DNA of 17,788 nt, taken from Parcubacteria group bacterium GW2011_GWD2_43_10. Lineage in GTDB: Bacteria > Patescibacteriota > Patescibacteriia > Veblenbacterales > UBA10138. Within the stretch, counting starts at the first letter, position 1; each line of letters begins with the position of its first letter. The stretch covers positions 1-17,788 of the forward strand of contig LCEZ01000037.1 in the NCBI GenBank assembly GCA_000995845.1. Direction: 5' to 3'. The notes below the pieces were generated by a model, which made no database searches, was not told the DNA's origin, and saw nothing but the letters and a program-made list of their open reading frames with translations. Positions 13,825 through 17,788 of the stretch are shown in pieces. The position numbers and the translations under genes are program-made.

Positions 13825-13853
13825 TTGATTTTTTCTCTCAACCATGCTATAAT
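13825..13853 (+). promoter_or_regulatory. Strong extended -10 promoter of the giant surface protein gene
   Basis: TTGATT (13825-13830), 17 bases, then TGC and a perfect TATAAT (13848-13853). This is the best sigma70-like promoter in the window. The start near 13860 gives a leader of about 60 bases containing the hairpin GGCTT/AAGCC (13866-13879), and no SD before the ATG at 13923. Confidence 0.8.
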
Positions 13854-13922
13854 TCCTATGTATACGGCTTAAATAAGCCAAAAAACAAAAATCTAAATAA
13901 ATATAGTAAGAACTTTCCGGTT

Positions 13923-16900
13923 ATGCCGGAGGAACAACCACAATTGAACAGGAGTGAGTTTTTGACTTTACAGCAGGCTGCGGTAGGTACACCCTACTCG
14001 GCAGACTATTTTAGATTGCGCGCTGGCCAAGGAAAGCTCCGGGCAGTTAAACTGGGCAAGGTTTGGTTTACTACCAGGGAATGGGTTAACCAGTATATCT
14101 TAAGCCATTCGGTGCACCGGGCTGCAGTGGTTGATCAGAAACAAGATATTAAGCCAGTACCGGATACTGCTCAGAATTTAGCAGTCACTGTGTCGGGCAA
14201 GCCTCTGGTTGATAAAAGTCAGTTTACAATTGAAAGCAAGGTTCACAGTTCTCGGGTTGCTCACATAAGCACATTGGCTGAGCTGTTTGATCAAGCGATT
14301 GATTCTATCATTGACCACACTAGATTTATTTTAAACCAGGTGTGGTCTTTTAGATTGTTAAGTTGGCAAACAGTTTCAATTTGCGCACTCTTGGCCGCCT
14401 TGGTTGTAATTAGCCGCTCACCATATTTAGCTAAGTCTTTTTCTGGCTTGGCAGGTCAGAGCATGCAGCAAACTAGAATTGCTTTAGAAAAAATAGATTC
14501 AGCTTTATCGCCTCTATCTGATTTTGTTTGGTTGAATCAAAAAAGCCTGGGTCAAAAAATTAGTTATACAGTTGAACCATATGGTCGGGTGAGCATGCCG
14601 ATATTTTTTTCTTTTGGTCAGTCTTTTGCTGACATAACAGAACCTCTGGACGGCGCACCTTTTGTTTTTCAGTTAGAAGTTGGTAAGAGAATCTCACCCA
14701 GTGTTAAATCAGTAGTATCAGTTTTTAAAAAAGTAGCTTTCAGTGAACCAGTAGATGATTCTTATGGAGGCAGCAGAGTTAAAGGCATTAGCACTTCAGA
14801 AGCTGAAGAAAGTTTGTTTAGTTATGTTAGATTTTTGCGTTGGCTTGATGGCATTCGTAATACTGTAATCGCTTGGTTTAGTAGAGATACAAATGTTGCT
14901 ATTAATGTTATTCCAGTTATTGACCAAAATAATCAGACTAGTGGCGCGACTAATGAGACTCAAACTGAAGTGTCACCGCCGTTATTGCGAGGTGATGAGC
15001 CAGCGGTTGAAGATAATATTCCTATTATTCCCGACTCCAATGAAGTTGTAAGTAATGATCAGCCCGAAGAAACAACTACAACACCGCCAACTCAAACTCA
15101 AGTGTCACCGCCGGCTGGGAGTGATTCATCTTCAACGCCAGCGCCCCAAGAAAATAAAACGACAGTTGTTGGCACATGGCCATCAACTGTGAGTAATTTT
15201 ACGGTTAGCGGTAAGTTAACAGCTGGTACAATATCCAGCTCCAGCTTAAATTCTAGCTCAGGAACTTTTGGAACCATTACTGCGGATAAGTTCACGGTTA
15301 AAGGGCCAATGTCATTTCCAGGAGGGTTTACAGCTGGCACGGCGCCGCGTGACCTAACTTTCTCCGAGCCAACAGGATTACTTGATGTTTATAGTTTGCA
15401 AGTGCGTACTGGCGGGGCGGTTGTACAAGGACCGTTAACAGTACGCGGGGCACTCAATCTAGAAGGTGGCTTGGGTTTAACTAGAATGTCCGAGCTTCAG
15501 GTGAGTGGGCCAGCGGTGGTGGACACACTGGATGCAGGTAGAATTGAGGCCTCACGAGTTACTGCCGGAACCATTGAATCTACTGGGCACATTTTTGCTT
15601 CCAGCTTAGGTGTTACCGGATTTGCCGGTATAAACAATCTATCAGTGCAGAGATTGACTGTAGATAAGGCTCTTACAGTTAATGGACCAACAACATTTAC
15701 AAGTTCAGTTACCTTGCCAGGCACAACTGTTGGCGGCGCATTGACACCATCGGTTGATAATACTTATGACTTAGGTTCCAGCGGTGCGCGATGGCAGAAT
15801 GCGGTTCTTGGTCCAGGAGGTGTGCAATTGTCATCAACCGCCGGCACAACTGGCGCTGGTACGGATTATACTTTAGGTGAATTAAAATTCTCCGGTACCA
15901 ATTTAGTTTTAGAAAGTTCAGTGCAAGGTGCTGGCACGGTTGGTGATATTATTTTAACGCCCTCAAGTGGCAATACGATTTTAAATGATGGCACTAATAC
16001 TTTGCTTTCTGTGCTTGATCAGGGCACCTATGCCTTCTTAAGACTTTCTGATAAAGCTACTGGTGGTGATCCGGCGGCTTGTTCGCCCGGAGATATTTAT
16101 TTCAATAGCACTGATGCCACAGTTAAAGCCTGTACTGCAGTTAACGCTTGGGAAACATTGGATGGTGGCGGAGGCGGTTCAAGTGTGTTGTCTGATATTA
16201 CAGCTGCGATAGCTGATCACACGATTGCTAGTGGCAATAACGCTCAAACTTGGAATTGGGCTTTGACAACAGCTGCCAAAACAGCATTTACGTTTGGCGA
16301 GAACTCCGCTTCCACCGGCGGCGCTGGAAGTCAATTTATTTTAAAGGCAGCAACATTGGCAACTTCTACTGCTACGCCATTTGTTGTAACTAATTTAGGA
16401 GCGGCTGATAGTTTTCGTGTTAATGACGAGACAGGCGATGGCGACACCTCACCGTTTATAATTGATAATGCAGGCCTTGTTGGTATTGGTACCACTACCC
16501 CTGGTGCCTTACTTGATCTTGGTACAGCTGGCTCAACCGCTGGTGTTGTCCGCTTAGCCGGTTCTGGTTCAGGCAATGTTACCCTGCAAACTGCCGCTGC
16601 CGCTGGTACTTGGTCCATGACCTTGCCAGCTTCAGGTGGCACCAACACTTATGCCTTAACCACTAATGGTTCAGGGGTTACCAACTGGTCTCAGTCACTG
16701 GTACCTTACCAATTGCTAATGGTGGTACTAATGCTACGGCTACCCCGACTGCTGGCGCACTGGCTTATGGTACTGGTACAGCTTATGCCTTCACGGCAGC
16801 AGGTTCTGCCGGCCAACTGATGCAAAGCGCTGGTGCTGGTATTCCAGTCTGGACGACCGCGACTTATCCAGCGACCGCTACTTCCACTGGTACCATCTTA

Positions 16901-17788
16901 CGAGCTGATGGCACTAACTGGGCAGCAACTACCGCGACTTATCCAGCGACCACTACTATCAACGAACTTCTATACTCATCAGCGGCTAATGTTATCTCTG
17001 GCCTTGCTACCACTAACGGCGGTATCTTGAACGCCAATGGTTCAGGTGTACCTAGTATGACTGTTACTCCAGTCATCGGCGTGGCTGGTGCTTCTACTGG
17101 TACGATTGGCTTAGCTGGTATTACCTCAGGTACAGTTACCATCCAACCTCAAGCTGCCGCTGGTACTTTTATGTCTTAACCAGTGCAGCCGGTGGCACTG
17201 ATCCTATGACTTGGACTGATCCTGGAGCCTTGGCAGTTAAATGGAATTCCATTGTAGCTCCTTCAGGCAACCAATCATTAGCTATGGGTGCTAACACTAG
17301 TGCTTGGACTTTTAATTCTCTCACTACTGGTACTGGTTTAACAGCTTCCACTTCCTCCCTAACTACCGGCAATCTTTTCTCCTTAGCTTCAACTTCAACT
17401 GCCGCTGACACTAACTCCCAAACAATTTTGAACATTGTTACCAGTGGCACTAATGATAACTCCACTCAAACTACTTATGGCTTACAAGTTGCTAATACTC
17501 ACACTGGTACTTCTTCTACCAATGTGGCTGGTTACTTCACAGCGTCAGGTGCTAATAACAACTATGGTTTAATTGTGGCAGCTGGCAACGTCGGCATCGG
17601 CACCACCGTTCCTGGCTCTAAGCTGGAAGTGGCAGACACCTCGGTACTTGCTTCTGAGAGTTTGACTAACCCAAACCTTACGAGTGGCACCTCTTGGACG
17701 CAAACTGGTGACATGGCTTTAGCTACAGACGCTGCCACTTACACCCACAGCACCGGTTCCGGCACCCTAGAGCAAACCTCAGGTACCT
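13923..17788 (+). CDS. Giant HTH - membrane - tail-fibre-like surface protein, two frameshifts, 3' incomplete
   Basis: The conceptual product exceeds 1,280 residues and runs off the window. Residues 12-60 (LTLQQAAVGTPYSADYF, LRAVKLGKVWFTTREWVNQY) resemble an excisionase/MerR-like helix-turn-helix. One membrane segment follows at about 149-165. Then come a helical region to about 330 and a Pro/Thr/Ser linker (about 335-420) with a repeated TQTxVSPP. After that are beta-rich repeats (LTVRGALNLEGG, LTVNGPTTFTSS) and fibre-type signatures: VDNTYDLGSSGARWQN (about 610-625), VGIGTTTPGALLDLG (about 854), YPATTTINELLYSSA and NVGIGTTVPGSKLEV. Topology suggests the HTH inside and the fibre outside. The frame changes -1 near 16691-16697 (CAGGTC expected, CAGTC seen; stop at 16818-16820) and again near 17167-17170 (one T missing; stop 17177-17179), after which frame 1 is open to 17788. 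The function is unknown; adhesion or sensing is inference. Confidence 0.8.
14958..15112 (+). repeat. Direct repeat in the linker of the giant gene (two 23-base copies)
   Basis: Two 23-base copies with one mismatch lie at 14958-14980 and 15090-15112, encoding TQTEVSPP and TQTQVSPP, 132 bases (44 codons) apart. They mark a duplicated linker unit in the Pro/Thr-rich segment between the membrane and the fibre. Confidence 0.75.
16856..16951 (+). repeat. Direct repeat in the fibre region (two identical 21-base copies)
   Basis: Identical 21-base copies at 16856-16876 and 16931-16951, exactly 75 bases apart, encode TATYPAT. They reflect the 25-residue fibre repeat and are a place where slippage or assembly collapse could occur. 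Confidence 0.8.

Larger units (their letters stand above)
13315..13922 (+). other. AT-rich 608-bp intergenic region with repeated motif
   Basis: No credible gene is visible. The region is markedly more AT-rich than its flanks and contains three related words: TTTGGCTATATATTAG (13341-13356), TTGGCTAATATATG (13531-13544) and TTGGCCTAATATAT (13661-13674). A nested stem, CTAAC 13560-13564 with GTTAG 13592-13596 and CTAAT 13572-13576 with ATTAG 13585-13589, lies in the middle. TATAAT occurs at 13427-13432 and 13460-13465 without a good -35. A terminator ends at about 13802, some 460 bases after mltG, which suggests something is transcribed here, possibly a small RNA. The last 75 bases are the promoter and leader of the giant gene. 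Confidence 0.4.

Noticed and set aside
15098..16648. Minus-strand ORFs opposite the fibre gene
   Set aside because: They are valine/proline-rich antisense artefacts of the Thr/Ala/Gly-rich repeats.
16856..16951. CRISPR-like repeat
   Set aside because: Only two copies, in frame within a coding sequence, encoding the same TATYPAT peptide.
16833..17030. Alternative + strand ORF within the fibre region
   Set aside because: It overlaps the fibre frame, which continues the family repeats; the alternative frame has no coherent motif.

Overview
The window looks like a chromosome segment of a Candidate Phyla Radiation bacterium (Patescibacteria, Parcubacteria-like). This is an inference from the short (about 195-residue class) EF-Ts, the divergent but complete lower-glycolysis enzymes, mostly Shine-Dalgarno-less housekeeping genes, and a huge surface protein in which an excisionase-like helix-turn-helix is joined through one membrane segment to tail-fibre-like repeats. 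All recognised genes lie on the + strand. The genetic code appears standard: the first gpmI ends naturally at a TGA.

Layout. (1) 1-1548: end of rpsB, then tsf and pyrH, a translation/nucleotide operon; frr, the common next gene, is absent. tsf carries a net -1 lesion of about 25 bases. (2) 1549-3113: an unusual island of small transcription units. It holds a promoter, a possible 24-codon leader ORF and a lipoprotein gene with a terminator; then a DnaA-box-like cluster and a free-standing roughly 450-nt structured RNA with its own promoter and terminator; then a third unit with promoter, strong SD, 39-codon ORF and terminator. These small ORFs have strong SD sequences, unlike their neighbours. 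(3) 3114-9977: lower glycolysis in the order gap, pgk, eno, gpmI, gpmI. The five genes convert glyceraldehyde-3-phosphate to phosphoenolpyruvate. Phosphoglycerate mutase is present as two adjacent divergent paralogues, both with intact catalytic residues. gap carries a one-base frameshift at its start. (4) 10155-13314: mutM, a PAP2-family phosphatase, pcm and mltG, closely spaced (DNA repair, lipid-phosphate recycling, protein repair, cell wall). (5) 13315-13922: an AT-rich 608-bp gap with repeated short motifs, a terminator, an inverted repeat and the best promoter of the window. (6) 13923-17788: the giant HTH-TM-fibre protein, running off the window end and broken by two -1 frameshifts.

All four frame lesions (tsf, gap, two in the giant gene) are net -1, two of them in genes expected to be essential. 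Base-loss errors in the underlying sequence or assembly are therefore the simplest explanation, although real lesions cannot be excluded from the sequence alone. The most interesting candidates for undescribed biology are the structured RNA at about 2297-2747 with its neighbouring mini-genes, and the HTH-TM-fibre protein with its upstream intergenic region.
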